This document shows positions 1 through 11,400 of a DNA stretch of 64,000 bases, piece after piece (position 1 is the first letter of the stretch; each line of letters starts with the position of its first letter). The translations under genes and the position numbers were made by a program. The notes under the pieces are model-generated. The model was not told where the DNA came from and did no database searches. It saw only the letters and a list, made by a program, of their open reading frames with translations. Source of the DNA: Sistotremastrum niveocremeum HHB9708 (lineage: Eukaryota; Basidiomycota; Agaricomycetes; Sistotremastrales; Sistotremastraceae); assembly GCA_001630475.1 (NCBI GenBank), contig KV419398.1:151374-215373 (forward strand). The letters run 5' to 3'.

Positions 1-1123
1 ATGTATCTGATCTCTGATCAGCGATGTCATCTTTTGTGCTACAAAAAATTGAGACTCACCGGCCACTCAGCCAATCTTCCGTTCCAGACGTAAGCCTCAC
101 GAGTGCATTCGCCGGCAGGGCCAGCGTATCCTCGACTACGTGACCCCCTTCTACCAGTTCCACTACTTCAGATGCACTGCGTGCTAGGTCTGTCAAGATG
201 GCCCCAGGATGGAATGCAAAGGATTTGACGCCTTTCTCAGCGTACTCTGTTGAAAGGATCAGAATTGTGAATATTCGAAGCCATCGAGTCCATCAGGTAC
301 CTAGGGTGACGAGCTCAGCTAGGCGATTTGTAGTATGTTTGCTGCTCGCATATGCAGAGCTACCGTACACTCTTAGTTGGGCTCCGGTAGAGGACAAAAG
401 AACAATATGGCCCTTGGATTCAACCAACTTCGGAAGAGTGTAGTGAGCGACGTTGAATGCTCCTCCTGAACCGCGGTTTGAGACGGGTGAGCAGAACCTT
501 GTATTCATAGATCATGCTCACTAATATTGACTTCCTAGAATTTGAGAAAGTCAGTACGTGGACATGGATATGAGTATCTGTCCTAGTCAACTCACATAAG
601 TGTACCACCACGTTTCAGGATCGTGATCAGCAATCGGTGCCCAAGACGACATGTATCCCGCATTGTTGATCACAATGTCGAGTCTTCCAAAGACTTCAAA
701 GGCCTGATCGACCATGCTTCGGACTTGCGATACTGAGGAGACGTCGGTAGTGTACGTCTCAATTCGTAGGTTTGGATCGTATTGACCGCTCGGATCTGAC
801 TGGAGTTCCTCGAATATCTCTTTCTTGATCTGCTGCAAGGCAGGAAGCGTTCTCGAAGCGAGAATCAGGCCCAATGCCCCAGCTCTGGCAAATGCCTTAA
901 CTGTCTCCGCCCCGATGCCTCTACTGGCCTGTGATCAAAGAAGTGTTCAGAGAATCGACGAACTTTGAGGGCAGGGAAAGATACTCACACCGGTGATCAA
1001 GATAACCTTGCCTTTTGCAGCACCTTTCAGCGCACCCCTAACATCAATCCCCGGGTAAACATCGTGGTGTTCTTTGAAAGTTGGAGGAAAGACGGTCTCT
1101 TTCCATCCGTCATATGGTGCCAT
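1..1123 (-). CDS. Short-chain dehydrogenase/reductase, 3' end cut by window edge
   Basis: This is a classical Rossmann-fold SDR that would oxidise or reduce a carbonyl/alcohol with NAD(P)(H); the substrate is unknown. The nucleotide-binding motif is interrupted by an intron: ILITG lies before it and ASRGIG after it. Further along are the NNAG motif and the catalytic Y-x-x-x-K (YASSK). I start at MAPYDG (1123) because the tandem paralogue downstream begins with MAPYNG; an upstream in-frame ATG at 1162 is possible. At least four introns are visible, the last at about 7-58, so only about two codons of the final exon lie inside the window. By comparison with the neighbour, about 30 residues are missing at the C-terminus. 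It is a same-strand duplicate of the next SDR gene. Confidence 0.85.
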
Positions 1124-1742
1124 ATTGATTCCAGAAGATTTTATCGACGAGAAGAGTGGCAAAGCAGTCGACGGTCGAAGTCACGGACAATGCACCGATG
1201 TGCCAGCAGATCCGTGCTCTTGTGGGAACAAATGATAGCATTTTCAGTGGACTCTCGATAAGAGTCGCTCTACCAATCGGACTCGGAGCAGTGGCCGCAA
1301 TGACCGGATTTGACGCTTTGGATTTCTCTTGGCAATTTAGATTGACGTTAGGTCGATACTATGATAGGAGTATATGGTCAGTCAGAGGGGATGTGGATCA
1401 CTGATCTGGAAGAGGAAGCAAACAAACACGCTCTGATCGGCTCGGCTTTTGCCCTTGAGAAGATCCCGCTCTCCGCGACAGCGTCAAAACGAACCTTGAT
1501 GACAGAGACGAAGGCTTGAAACTCAGCCAGTATAATTGGGAGTCTCAAAGGAGTCACAATCGATCCAAGAAAAAATTAACCGGTAGCTCATATAATGTGA
1601 ATTTTGCTTTGCTTGGCAATTTGTGAACGATACGGTTCGGACTGTCGGATCACCGAGGAGCGATGAAATACTCATGCCAGAGTGTAATGTCCATGGCGGC
1701 TGTGGAGCTCGAGTCGAGAATACAGTTGAAAGTATGGGTACA
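1124..1742. other. Intergenic, upstream of the first SDR
   Basis: This stretch separates the two tandem SDR genes and should contain the promoter of the first and the terminator of the second. I see no conserved ORF or RNA gene in it. Confidence 0.5.
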
Positions 1743-2943
1743 CTAAGGGACTGCGAGTTTATTGACGAGCAGCTCTTCAGACAATATTCTGTCTTTCATC
1801 TGGTTCACATCATCAAGATCCCAATTAGCAGCGATATACCTAGAGTAAAATCAGTGTTGCTCGCCATGCACGTGAACATAATCATTCTCACCGGCCACTC
1901 AGCCAATCCTCAGTTCCCGAGGTCAGGCGAACAAGTGCGTTCGCTGGGAGAGCCAGTGTATCTTCGATCACATAACCATTCTCTACCATGGATACGATTT
2001 CCGTCGACTGGCTAGCCAGTTCTGTCAAGATACACCCTGGATGGAAAGCGAAGCATTGGACTCCTTTCTCAGCATATTCTTAGAGGGTGATAATAAGCAG
2101 GAAATTTACGATGGATTTTATATCATCACTTACCCAAGTTGATGAATTCTACAATTCGATTGATGGCATGTTTGCCACTCGCATAGGCGGAATTTCCGAC
2201 GTTTCGCATCTGGGCTCCGAGGGAAGACAGAAGCACGAGGTGTCCTTTTGTCTCAACCAATTTTGGGAGAGTGCAATGAGCGACATTGAAAGATCCTCCT
2301 ATTATTGAATTTGGTCAAGAGATGGGGTCAAGAAACACGATCCAGGGAGCTCACTGATGTTGACTTCCTAAAATTCAGGTTGAGACTTCGCTCAGCTCCC
2401 GGAAATTCCTGGACTGAAAACTCACATAGGTGTTCCACCAGGTTTCCGGGTCATGGTCAGCTATTGGAACCCAAGACGACATGTAAGCCGCATTATTGAT
2501 CACAATGTCTAACCGTCCGAAAACTTCGAAAGCTCGCTCGACGGTACCTTGCACGTCGGATAAGGATGCGACATCGGTCTTGTACACCTTGATACGCATA
2601 TTTGGGTCAAAATGTCCGTCGGAATCAGATCGAGCCTCGTCGAGAATTTCCTTCTTGATCTGCTCCAACTGAGGAACTCGACGAGCAGCAAGAATTAAAC
2701 CTAGCGCCCCAGCTCGTGCGAAGGTTCTCGCCGTCTCTGCGCCGATACCCTGACTGGCCTGTGCTCGGTAGAGGGATTGAGAGAAGTAGAACTCGACAGC
2801 TATGCGACGGTACTTACGCCTGTGATCAAGATGATTTTGCCTCTCGCGGCATTTTTCAGAGCGCCGTTCACGTCGATCCCCGGATAAACATCGTGGTGTT
2901 GGTGGAAAGGAACTACGAGTTCTGCCTGTCCGTTGTAAGGTGC
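1743..2943 (-). CDS. Short-chain dehydrogenase/reductase, tandem paralogue
   Basis: This is a full-length SDR of about 310 residues, closely related to the gene at 1-1123. The order is an N-terminal MAPYNG segment, then ILITG, an intron, ASQGIG (cofactor loop), an NNAA motif in place of the usual NNAG, the catalytic YASGK, and a C-terminal segment GRYIAANWDL ending KLAVP. Five exons can be joined in frame; the last intron falls between codons for G-R and Y-I. The change of NNAG to NNAA replaces a residue of the structural Asn motif, which may alter activity, although Asn itself is kept. The substrate cannot be inferred. It sits with a P450, a methyltransferase and a halogenase within 17 kb, which fits a tailoring role, but this is inference. 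Confidence 0.85.
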
Positions 2944-3331
2944 CATTATCTGTGAGTGTAGTTCGACGCAGAGATAGTCGAAGACAGGTCAACGACAGAT
3001 CTAGAGACAGTCCACGAGCCTCGGCACGTCGAATTGATAGTGGGAAATCCGAAACACGAGTCACCTTGTGAGAGCGACAAATCCGATTTAGAAGTTTCAG
3101 AACTTAAAGAAGGCGTCGGATACTATATGGATAATAGATAGAAGCAACATTCTTCGGCATATCTCGGGGTGGGACCATCACCCTCGTTGTTTCGGGACCG
3201 AAAAGACGCTCGACAACATCGCCGTGACGAGTTGCATTGCAGTTCGAACTGATATAGAATTTACTTGAAGGTTGTCAGAATCAGAAGCGTAGTACATTAA
3301 TAACAGCAGGACAGACAAAAATGCGTCAGAG

Positions 3332-3973
3332 TCAAGCTTTACCAGGACCATCGGTTCGCTGAATTGTCCGAGATTTTGATTTTCTTTGTTTGTGGCCAGC
3401 ATCCTTGTTACGTCCATGTTTCTTCACCTCTCGTTTCCCCTTCACTTCAGTCTTCCCCTTCAACTTCTTCTTCTTATCCCTTTTCTTCTGATCTTTCCGC
3501 TTGGCTTTGTTTCTCGATTTCTCCTTCTTCTTAGGTTCAATAGTGGGAGCGGGATCGGAAACCTGAGAACCTATTGGACTCGAGAAGGTCGACAATTCCT
3601 CGGCGGCCTTGTTGAGGGATTGTAAGACGGTAGTGAATTTATGAGGCACCGAGTCGGGTATCTGAGGAAAGATGAGCCCTCGAATGATAGAGCACGGGGT
3701 GCATGAAGCGGATGCATTGGCGGAGTTCAGGATGAGTAGCAGGAAAGCGAACATCATTCCTGCGAGGAATGCGCTCGCGAGCTCCAGAAATGCTAATCGC
3801 GACTGATGACCCTTTCTTGCTGCTCTTCGAGTGAGGGGAGACGCATCAGAATGAGCGGGTTGGGTGGTCTCGTCGTTAACCTTGATGCGAGATAGGAGAG
3901 CTTGGAACTGTTCTTCCTGAGATGTAGAGCATGCTTCTGAGGGATCACCCTCAACTTGTGGGCGAAGATTCAT
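3332..3973 (-). CDS. Single-pass membrane protein with lysine-rich tail
   Basis: An uninterrupted 213-residue ORF. An acidic, polar N-terminus (about 1-55) is followed by a basic stretch, one hydrophobic segment (about 62-82, AFLELASAFLAGMMFAFLLL), a Cys pair (CTPC), and a strongly Lys/Arg-rich tail from about residue 145. No catalytic domain is present. The membrane segment and its flanks resemble the N-terminal anchor of the histidine acid phosphatase at 53904 (PAFLQLVSAFLSG), which also has a Lys/Gly-rich linker after its anchor. I therefore suspect this is an anchor-only relative or a truncated duplicate. It could equally be an unrelated small membrane protein, and no function is assigned. 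Confidence 0.55.
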   Translation of the reverse strand: MNLRPQVEGDPSEACSTSQEEQFQALLSRIKVNDETTQPAHSDASPLTRRAARKGHQSRLAFLELASAFLAGMMFAFLLLILNSANASASCTPCSIIRGLIFPQIPDSVPHKFTTVLQSLNKAAEELSTFSSPIGSQVSDPAPTIEPKKKEKSRNKAKRKDQKKRDKKKKLKGKTEVKGKREVKKHGRNKDAGHKQRKSKSRTIQRTDGPGKA

Positions 3974-4596
3974 CTCGGTAAACGTTCACAACAAGGTCTC
4001 CTAAGATTTCTTGGTTCAGCTCGAGTCCAAAGTGTTCCATCGAACGACGGGGACTCACCTCCTATCGACGATGAGAGACTGAGTGAAAGGAGATGGTGCA
4101 TCCACCGCATGCCTGAGAGCAGGTGCTTCCATTGATTAGCTCAACCCAAAGCGCTCGAGGGTTCTTCATAATCTAAATAGAGATCGAGTTCTGGAGCCGC
4201 TTTTGGCCGCTTTTCGACGGATTTTGTTTGTATTTCCAATGGACTAGTCGTGATCAGAATAAGCCGTGAGGCAACCCTACGAGTTGACGAGTTCAGCATA
4301 TTTAGCTGAACTTGTCTCGAGAGAGCTGCTCACAGCCAAAACACAAAAGTATTAGTCACCATTCCCAAACAAGGCGTGTCGGAAGCCCTACCATTCCGAT
4401 GGCTCTGCGAAAGATTCGGCATGTTACGTAATTCAACCTGCCGAAAATCAGTCTCTTCGAAATTAAGGAGTAGTTATATTGTCCACCTAGACACTTCATG
4501 ACAGTGCCATCCAGATTCTCATATGCCCAGACATGAGAGCGTTATGGTAAGATAAGCGTCGCTCGCAACGGTCCGTCACACCAGTACAACGAGGAT
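3974..4596. other. Intergenic between membrane protein and P450
   Basis: Carries the 5' side of the membrane-protein gene and the 3' side of the P450 gene. I see no ORF with recognisable content. Confidence 0.45.
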
Positions 4597-6750
4597 TCAG
4601 GCAGTCGGAAGGAGTCTGATCTTCAACGGCAGCTGGCTGCCCTTCTCCTCTTCTCCCACAACGACGGGCTTCGTAATAAAAGTCGTCTTTGGCAGAATCT
4701 CCACGTCCTTTTCGGGAGGCTCGAAAGAGAATGCGCGTATCAGAGTGAAAATCAACACTTTCATCCTGAACGAGTGCGTTAGACTTCGTACTCAAAGATG
4801 TAGAGAGACAGAGCTCACTCGATGATAGAGAACTTGTATCCAATGCATGATCGTGGACCGCCGAGGAATGTCATAAGGTCGCTCCATACGCCGGGAACTT
4901 CATGTGCGATTTCAGGCACATTCTCCCATCGTTCAGGACTGATAAGCCATTCCTACTTCAGCAGAAGAGCGAAGTGGTGAGTGGGAGTTCTTACCGATAT
5001 TGGTCGGCATCATCTCCCCATATATCTTTCGATCGATTCAGAGCGATAATCGGAATATCGACGCCTTCTCCTTTTCGAATCCTTCACATCGAAGAATCAG
5101 CGAGTCTGTTCAAAGACAGAAGTGTACAATACGCACCGAATCTCACTTAATGACCTCCCTCTCTTATCCGTTACGGGGGTTTTAAATGGTACATTGACAT
5201 CTTCGGAGGCGATCCTCATAACCATAGGAACGATAGGGAAGAAACGCAAGGTTTCTCGCACCACGGCATCAAGGTAAGGTAGAGAGTTGAGGACGTCCAT
5301 AGTAGGACCATCTGTGTCGACGGAGCCGACTTCGTCACGCAATTTACACTGAATGTCGGTATGTCGAGTCATAGCGTAAAGGCACCAGGCAAGTGCAGCC
5401 GCGGTAGTTTCGTGACCTGCCAGTATGAAAGTGGGGATTTCTGATTGACTCCAATCAATTTGGGCACAAGAAGAATGAGCGGTGGCATGCGTACGTGCTA
5501 AGATATCCTCGTCGCTCAATCGAGCAGATTCGGGGACTTCTGACGACATATTCGCGCGGATAAGAAGCGAGAGGATATCCTTCCCCTCGACGGTGGTTTT
5601 GGTGATCTTTTCGTCTTTGTCACTCAAAGACTCCAAAATCGTCTTCTTCTTGTCCGCGATCAGCTTCTTCCCAAGTCGGCGCATGGTAGTCTGAGCTTCT
5701 TGGATGTCACGCTCTCGCTTCGATGGCTTCCCGATAACGAAAGTCAGCATTACTGTTGACGAATAGGCTAAGCCGATGACGTCACTCACGAGCTTTCGCA
5801 AGATAGAAAACCGAGCGGTCAACAAACTCATCAGGCTGAACTTCATTGCGCCATTGAAAGCCGTCTCGAAAGCCTTTTGAAAATCATCCGCCGGGCCTTG
5901 TGGATTTGTAGCCTTGAATGCGTGATCGAACCCTGCTAGGCCGATGATGTCGAGCGTGACTCTAGATAGCCATGACATTGCGTCGATCTCGCAAGCAGTA
6001 GTATCAAAAGGAGATTCTTTCTCGGAAGCCAGTGCGATCCACGCATCGCGCAATTCAAAGGCTTTGGAGAAGAATATTGGGGTCATTTGGCGAATGTGTA
6101 GATTGCTGAAGGCCGGATTCTTATTATAGCATGAGTAGAAGCGGGGAAGTGATGTGAATGAACATACGAGAAGGCGACGCTACCAGAATCGTTAGGACAT
6201 GTATCCAAATGCCAGTCATTGACTCAGACGAACCTGTTTACGATGAGGGTCTCCGTCAGCGAAGATGAGGCCTGCAAGCATATAGCCTTGTCAGAAAGTA
6301 GGAAACGAGTACGAGCACCATATCCAAACCTTTGCCAAGAACCCGAGCTAGGACAAATTGGAATTGATCTGGCTTGCGGAAGATGTCCGGATGGCTGAGG
6401 ACGAACGACAAGGCCCGGGTATCATGAGTGTATAACCGTCCGCTGTTGAAAACACCCTGATAGTGAGAAGCCGAAGTATGGTCAGAATACGATCGTCGTG
6501 ATTTTAACGCGCGACAGCGTACCGTGTAACTCATAGTCGGCCCATATTCTTCGATCCACTTAGCATGTAGCTCTCCTGGCTTCGAATGCTTGACTTCTTT
6601 GAAGTTTCCATAGAGCAGACTCTTTGATTTTGGACCTGGCAATACTCGTAGATTCGAGAGGCGTGGTTTGATGAAAAGTCGATCAACGAGTCGGATGATC
6701 TGGATCGCTATGAAAGCGAGAGTCCCGAAGATGATGACTCGGAGAGACAT
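4597..6750 (-). CDS. Cytochrome P450 monooxygenase (copy 1)
   Basis: A membrane-bound fungal P450 that would use NADPH-P450 reductase for substrate hydroxylation. It starts at MSLRVIIFG, which gives an N-terminal membrane helix followed by a proline hinge (LPGPKSK). The ORF can be read further upstream, but that would bury the anchor. Motifs in order: GELHAKW region, RRLLNPAFS, I-helix AGHETT, K-helix ETLR, the PERW motif, and the haem loop [13 protein letters not shown] with the Cys ligand. The protein ends RLLPTA. Many introns are present, including a 12-nt exon encoding RRLL (6168-6179). Two introns, near 5.75 kb and 5.46 kb, are multiples of three without stops, so the ORF reads through them. 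The family number cannot be given. It is paralogous to the P450 at 48375. Confidence 0.88.
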
Positions 6751-7421
6751 TGGTTGTAGATTTGGATGGGTCCTTTGGCAATTAGACATCCAGTAGGAAG
6801 ACCTATTTATACGGTTGGTTTTAGATATCTCAATGCAAAGGAGGAACATGCGTGTCGCAGCGGCATCCTCAAGTTCCTTCGCAAAACTGCCGCAGGGCAC
6901 TTAGATGCCGCAGAGATGCGTCACTCAGGAACAGTGACTGTGGCATGGAACGTGCCAATTCAAAATGCCACAATGATAGCGAAAGAAGTCGCAGCCAGCG
7001 GCGTAGCTAATTCAAGCTGGCTTGGAAGCCGGACTCTGATGTGAGGATTTGGTAAAAGCATGGAAATAATGTTGATTAGTAATCAGCACTGCAGTCAAGA
7101 TTCTTGCAAATATTCGTGACCTTGAATTTCGCGAGTGACTCGACAATGCCATTACTGGTGTGAGATTCAACAAAATAGAACGCTATATTGCTTGTACTAT
7201 TTTAAAATAGCCCAGGAAGTTGCCCACCTTCGCTCGCTTCCTCCTCGCCCAATATTGTTGTCAATTTGTGCGCACTCTCGCCAAAACCAATTACTGACCA
7301 GTACTCTGGCCAAACCTTTGGACTCCAGGCTCCTTGATCCGTGAGTTCTTTCACTAGAAAGTTAAAATGTGGTTTCAAAGTGAAAATCGCATCATCTGAT
7401 ACTTCATTATCAGCCTTTGAG
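6751..7421. other. Intergenic between P450 and methyltransferase
   Basis: Both flanking genes are on the minus strand, so this holds the P450 promoter and the methyltransferase 3' region. Short ORFs here show no recognisable content. Confidence 0.45.
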
Positions 7422-8771
7422 CTAAGTCGAACCAGTTTTCCGAGCCCAAGTGGAATGCCATCTATGAATAAATCGCGTCCCAGTCCCCGTGAGCTCAGGG
7501 GTTACATTTCTTCCCCACACTTCGATCACGTCTTCAGAGATCCCTCGCTTCCTGAACGCTCCTTTGAATCTCTCTAATCCGTCCTAATCAGTTTTGTCGT
7601 CAGATATATCGGATATCAAATATCAACTGTAGGAAACGTACCATGAAATCTAGACTGGCCATCTTTCCTAAGAGCGCCCCATTCTCATCATTATACCCTT
7701 CCCACCCAACAGGTACTTCATACAAAGCCGTACCCAGCGTTGTCTGATCAATTTCAGGATCATCCTGCAAAGCATCTCGGATCTTGAATCGAAGAATACT
7801 GTCGACGGGGTCTTCCTGGCGGAATAGTTCGCATCTCAAGCGGGCCATCCATGAGACTCTCTTCTCCGAAGCGTCATTGTCTTGAGCTGCCGGAAGTCTT
7901 GTCCTATGCTCGTCCAAGAAGAGTTCATCGAAATCGGAAAGAACGACAAGGCCGCCTGGGATAAGAGCTGTTATTAAGAGAGGATGCAAGATTCAATGAG
8001 TACGAGACATACCCGGTCGAAGACATTTGACTAATTCTCGGACCGCCCAATTCTGTTTCGCCGGTTCGACCTGCAAAGGAGCACAGTCTTGTGACAGGGA
8101 GCGCAAGATAGCAACTTTTACGCACGTGTATAATAACAGCTCGACAGTGAACTAGGTCGAACTGTCCGTAGCACTGCTCTAAGCCGTCGAGTAGATTGCC
8201 TTGAATAAAGCTAGGATGTTGAGAAGAAAATCCAGTCCAACAAATCATAAGGCCATACCTGCAGTTATTCGGCGGATCTCTATCGTAGGCTGTGGGTCAG
8301 CTATAGGGGCTAAAAAGGATAGAGTAACCGACTTTGGGTCGCATTTCGCCACGTCAAGCCCAATCACTTTGGCGAGTGGATAATTTTGACCAATCTCCGA
8401 GCACCTTATGACGAGAAATTGATCCTCACATAACTATCAGAAATGCGAAAAGCTCACCAAATCCCAGAGCCGCAACCGACATCCAGAATCGCAGCTTCGG
8501 GCCCAAGCACAGTATCCAGCACACCTTCCGGTATTGGGGTTACACCTCTCATGAGCATCTTCCATATCTCATGTTGTAGGTCGAGCCTCTGAAATTCATG
8601 CGAGAAGGATCAGAACGACATCGTCCATATATAATCAAATGAGAATTTTACATCGTAGTCGTTTTCGCGCTGATCGGGGGCAACAAAATATTCATCCGTG
8701 GTCGGGTTCGCATTGCTGGTCTGATTATCTAAGCTGTGCGGATCTTTGGAATCTGTGTGTGTCGAAGCCAT
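7422..8771 (-). CDS. SAM-dependent methyltransferase
   Basis: A class I methyltransferase with the Rossmann motif I ILDVGCGSGIW, followed by VIGLDVA (motif II region), FIQGNLLDGL, FDLVHCRAV (motif IV) and LRPGGLVVLSDFDE (motif V/VI). This pattern matches fungal small-molecule methyltransferases of the UMTA/LaeA-like type; the acceptor cannot be read from sequence. The start MASTHTDSKD (8771) opens a short first exon. The last exon begins after an intron at about 7.6 kb (DGLERFKGAF...) and ends with HSTWARKTGST. About six exons are needed. Its position between a P450 and an MFS transporter, with a halogenase further on, suggests O-methylation of a secondary metabolite, which is inference. A regulatory LaeA-like role is an alternative. 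Confidence 0.8.
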
Positions 8772-9165
8772 TTCAGCGTCCGTGGTGGATTGTGATAGCA
8801 GTGCAGACCATACGTCTCGATATTTCTCCAGTCCTTATCTGCCTGATTTCTCTATCTTTTCAGGCACCCCATCATGACGGCGTACATTGATGGCTCTGTG
8901 GGGTAAAGCCCCCGAACCCGAGTTGGGAAGTTGAAGCCTAAGAGCTCAGACCGATAAGCTGAAAGAAGTTAGCTTGAAAATTCGTCCAAAAACCCAAGTC
9001 CTACCTGATATCGATAAGAAGGATAGCGAAAAAATCATCGGCGCTGCGGAAATCATCGCTCATAGCGTTATACGAAGTCTCCAACAGCAAAGCAACGAGA
9101 AAACAGAATTACATGTAAGTTAGACTGAGGTCCGAAGCTTGTTCCGAAGGGCTTACCGCTCAAAG
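8772..9165. other. Intergenic, methyltransferase upstream side
   Basis: Region 5' of the methyltransferase gene. No gene is seen. Confidence 0.4.
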
Positions 9166-9431
9166 TAGGGGTTCCCACGCACGAGATAACATGCGAGATA
9201 ACATGAGTTATCTCGCGGACCTCAATCACGCTCTTTTGTAGGGCGTCTAAAATCTTCTCAATATTATCGTAGGAAGATATGAATATAAATGATTATCTAC
9301 CGTCTTTATGCGATTAATTAATCGGGAGAGAAGCGCCAGGTAGCCCACTGCGAGATAACACGAGATAACATGTGACTGTGACCGCGCGTGACGCGTGCAA
9401 GGGCCGAGCTTGCTGCCCTAGTGAACCCCTG
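9166..9431. mobile_element. Candidate short non-autonomous DNA transposon (MITE-like)
   Basis: A 266-bp stretch is bounded by a short inverted repeat, TAGGGGTTC at the left and its near complement GAACCCCTG at the right. Just inside both ends the motif CGAGATAACA occurs repeatedly, twice on the left plus an inverted GTTATCTCG, and twice on the right. Short terminal repeats plus clustered subterminal motifs are the usual look of hAT-type MITEs. No transposase is encoded. I could not find a clean target-site duplication: the flanks are GCTCAAAG on the left and CGTGCGAG on the right. The call therefore stays tentative. Confidence 0.35.
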
Positions 9432-11400
9432 CGTGCGAGCTCTCAACGTCCAAGGTGCTGTCAAAAGTATATCGAGTCGTCTATAGTATCTACCCTGTTC
9501 ACTTTAGAAATTTAAAGCAGATTTATAGCCCATTAGCAACTGTACAAATAAAGAAATCAGCGATGGCTGGTCGAATAAATCCCGGAAGCATTACACCAGT
9601 GTGTTATGGGCACGAAGAACTCACCACAAGATCGCTCAATAAGTGCTTGTCAATTCAAGCAGAGCGCGGGGCTACCAGCTTCCTGTCGTACCGACGCATG
9701 TGGCGAAAAGGCTCCGAAAGGGGTCCGGGGCAGCGCCCCGGGCGAAAAATGATAATTTGAGAGGACTAAAAGACCGGAATCACGTCAAATCTCTTTCGAT
9801 GAATCTCCTGGCCCAGTTGGAGTCCATCCATGAATTTATTGAGCTTGAATTTTCCGCATATAGCCCATTCGAGCCTTCCTTGAGCTAGTCTTTTGGTGTA
9901 TTCAAAGCCGCAAATGATACAATTTATTCTACGAAGAGATTAATGAGGTTTGGCTCATATAAAAGTGGTGAACCAACGCAGTGACGGTAAGAAGATATAA
10001 TGTTTACCTCCTTCACATGTTGAACCGCGCCGATAGGCGCGCGCGCGACAGCGTTTTAACTCCAAAAATCACTCCAGAATACATTCAAAACCATGTTTGA
10101 ATTCGCATAATTATGTATGATTTGATAATGATCTTCACAGAAAATGCTACCGAAGTTCCCTTTATCTCTCTCCCTTTTCTTTCTTTTCCTTTCTTTTTCT
10201 CTTTCTTTTCGGGCCGAAATACCCCCTTCTTTGAGGGGAAAACCTTCCGAAGTTCAGCAGACCAGACTCAGGCGGGCGTCTATTTTTCAGTTTCGCCTTC
10301 AAGTTCAATTTAGCGCTCTGCTCTGCTCCGAGTCATCGTCCCTTTTATGCATTGCATCGTTATCGGCGGCCCTTTCTGATACATCCAAGATGGTTTCGGT
10401 ATGAGTAATTCTCAGCAGCTTCCCAGACACTTGTACTCACGACTGCTTGTTTGAATTCTCTATCCACAGATTTTGCGCGGCTCAACTCGTCAACTTGGAT
10501 ACTTGGATGTGGTCCAACCCTCACGCTATTATGCGTCCTCTTCGTCTCAAGGATCTGTGATAGACAAAATCCTGGATTTACATTGAGCATCACTCGACAG
10601 ATCTTTACCCCTTTGCGCATGGTACGTGGGCTGAGCTCTTTTCTCAATCTAGATCTTCGCTAAGACATTTCTTTCCATGTCTGCAGGCACTTCGTCCGGT
10701 TGCCCGAGGAATAATAATATCCATCGTTGTCTTTTAACACGTTGTGGGGTCTCTCGACCTCATGAGATTCCGTTTCCTGGCCTGGAAGGTCGTCACCGAG
10801 TCCCTACCTCAGACCACACTTCGTTCGGAATCCCGCGCTCTGTAATTCAGCGGTGTCAAGCTACCACTTCAAACCGTCAATCGCTGCTAATGGGGTTGCA
10901 AAATGAATATTTTCGGGTTGCGGGCAGGGCGGGGAGGTTGGGCGAGCGACATTCAACATTTCTCATCAAGTAAGTACGCATCTCTTCTACCATATGCCGG
11001 TGTCTTATCTCAGCCGCCTGTCCATAATAGCCCTTAATATCGGAGACATTTGTCCCCTAATACAGCAATATCTCTGCTGTACTGTTATTCCGCATTCGCA
11101 CGATTGCTTCTACGTCTATCTCGTGACTGCATCCGTGTTACATAGTCGACGACAGGAGATGGCCCCCAATAGATATTCACTGAAAAGAAGCACGGGGAGC
11201 ACCTTTGCGAAGTCTCACCTGTGAGGCTGGAACGAACTGCGAAGATATGACTTCTCATGATTCGCGAACTGTGGGGTTCTGGCCGCTCTCCACTCCTCCT
11301 TCATCCTCTATCTCCCAGCATCGCATACTCTCCCCTCGTTGCAAGAAGCAGGCATCCGACGTCCTATTATCTTGAGACTTCGTATACGATTGTGATAGGC
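9432..11400. other. Long region without a supported gene, upstream of MFS gene
   Basis: About 2 kb with only short ORFs. A pyrimidine-rich run lies near 10160-10220. Between about 10480 and 10830 there are splice-like signals and coding-like stretches, but each candidate frame is interrupted; one hits a TAA near 10730. It may be leader sequence of the transporter gene or a decayed gene. Nothing can be named. Confidence 0.35.

Noticed and set aside
10436-10973. Possible spliced membrane-protein gene upstream of the MFS gene
   Set aside because: Splice-like signals exist but the best frame contains a stop and I recognise no family; left as unassigned.
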